NCBI RefSeq assembly: GCF_910596095.1
Contig: NC_056540.1
Span: 20,050,501 to 20,114,500, forward strand
DNA: 64,000 nt
Origin: Thunnus maccoyii
Lineage: Eukaryota > Chordata > Actinopteri > Scombriformes > Scombridae
Direction of reading: 5' to 3'
The position numbers and the translations under genes are program-made. The notes below the pieces were generated by a model. It was not told where the DNA came from. It saw only the letters and a list, made by a program, of their open reading frames with translations, and searched no databases. Shown here in pieces: positions 63,843 through 64,000 of this stretch. Each line of letters begins with the position of its first letter. Position 1 is the stretch's first letter.

Positions 63843-64000
63843 CTACGAGCAAAGAAAACACCACTGAACAAACACCGCAACATACATGGCACACACAAAT
63901 CCTCAGCATATTGGATGGACATTCCTAATGCTAAAGCCAAGATAAACACATATTTGGGTTGAGGTATTGTAAAATGGGACCTTATTGGTGCCAGAATATT

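Overview
The window is vertebrate nuclear DNA, almost certainly from a ray-finned fish of the percomorph type. The genes are split into many short exons by GT-AG introns. The intergenic DNA is AT-rich and full of short interspersed elements of kinds I associate with percomorph genomes. The proteins read as orthologues of zebrafish and human genes. There is no operon structure, no CRISPR array and nothing prokaryotic.

Four protein-coding genes can be rebuilt exon by exon. (1) A LNX-family E3 ubiquitin ligase (RING plus four PDZ domains, 697 codons, best match LNX2, probably lnx2b) lies on the + strand. Its coding exons run from 17,695 to 26,657, with a probable non-coding first exon ending at 12,053. 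(2) chic1, a cysteine-rich palmitoylated membrane protein, is on the - strand with six coding exons between 36,836 and 31,329 (167 aa). (3) cdx4, a caudal-type ParaHox homeobox gene, is on the - strand with three exons between 42,441 and 39,589 (273 aa). (4) The 3' part of a VEGF-receptor tyrosine kinase, most likely kdrl (VEGFR4), is on the - strand. Five exons between 63,842 and 56,269 encode the end of the kinase domain and the whole cytoplasmic tail. The rest of that gene lies beyond the right edge.

Layout: 1-11.6 kb holds repeats and single-copy non-coding DNA; 11.9-28.1 kb is the lnx gene; 28.1-29.9 kb is the gap between convergent 3' ends; 29.9-36.9 kb is chic1, with an L2-like retrotransposon in intron 1; 37-39 kb contains a foldback element; 39.0-42.5 kb is cdx4; 42.5-54.1 kb is a gene-free region upstream of cdx4 holding a LINE tail, several repeats and a possible CDX-site cluster; 54.1-64 kb is kdrl.

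The gene order lnx-chic1-cdx4-VEGFR matches a ParaHox-linked paralogy block. Human 13q12 carries LNX2-GSX1-PDX1-CDX2-FLT3-FLT1, human 4q12 carries LNX1-CHIC2-GSX2-PDGFRA-KIT-KDR, and human Xq13 keeps only CHIC1-CDX4. The genes are neighbours by ancestry, not as a pathway. LNX acts on Notch/Numb signalling and protein turnover, CHIC1 on membranes, CDX4 on posterior patterning and blood formation, and the VEGFR on endothelial cells.

I found no wholly new system. The most informative observations are the mosaic KDR/FLT1-like receptor tail, a large foldback element whose loop carries a third copy of its terminal motif, a transposon nested in another with a diverged 8-bp duplication, a MITE with a perfect 8-bp duplication, and several repeat families clustered around cdx4 and kdrl.
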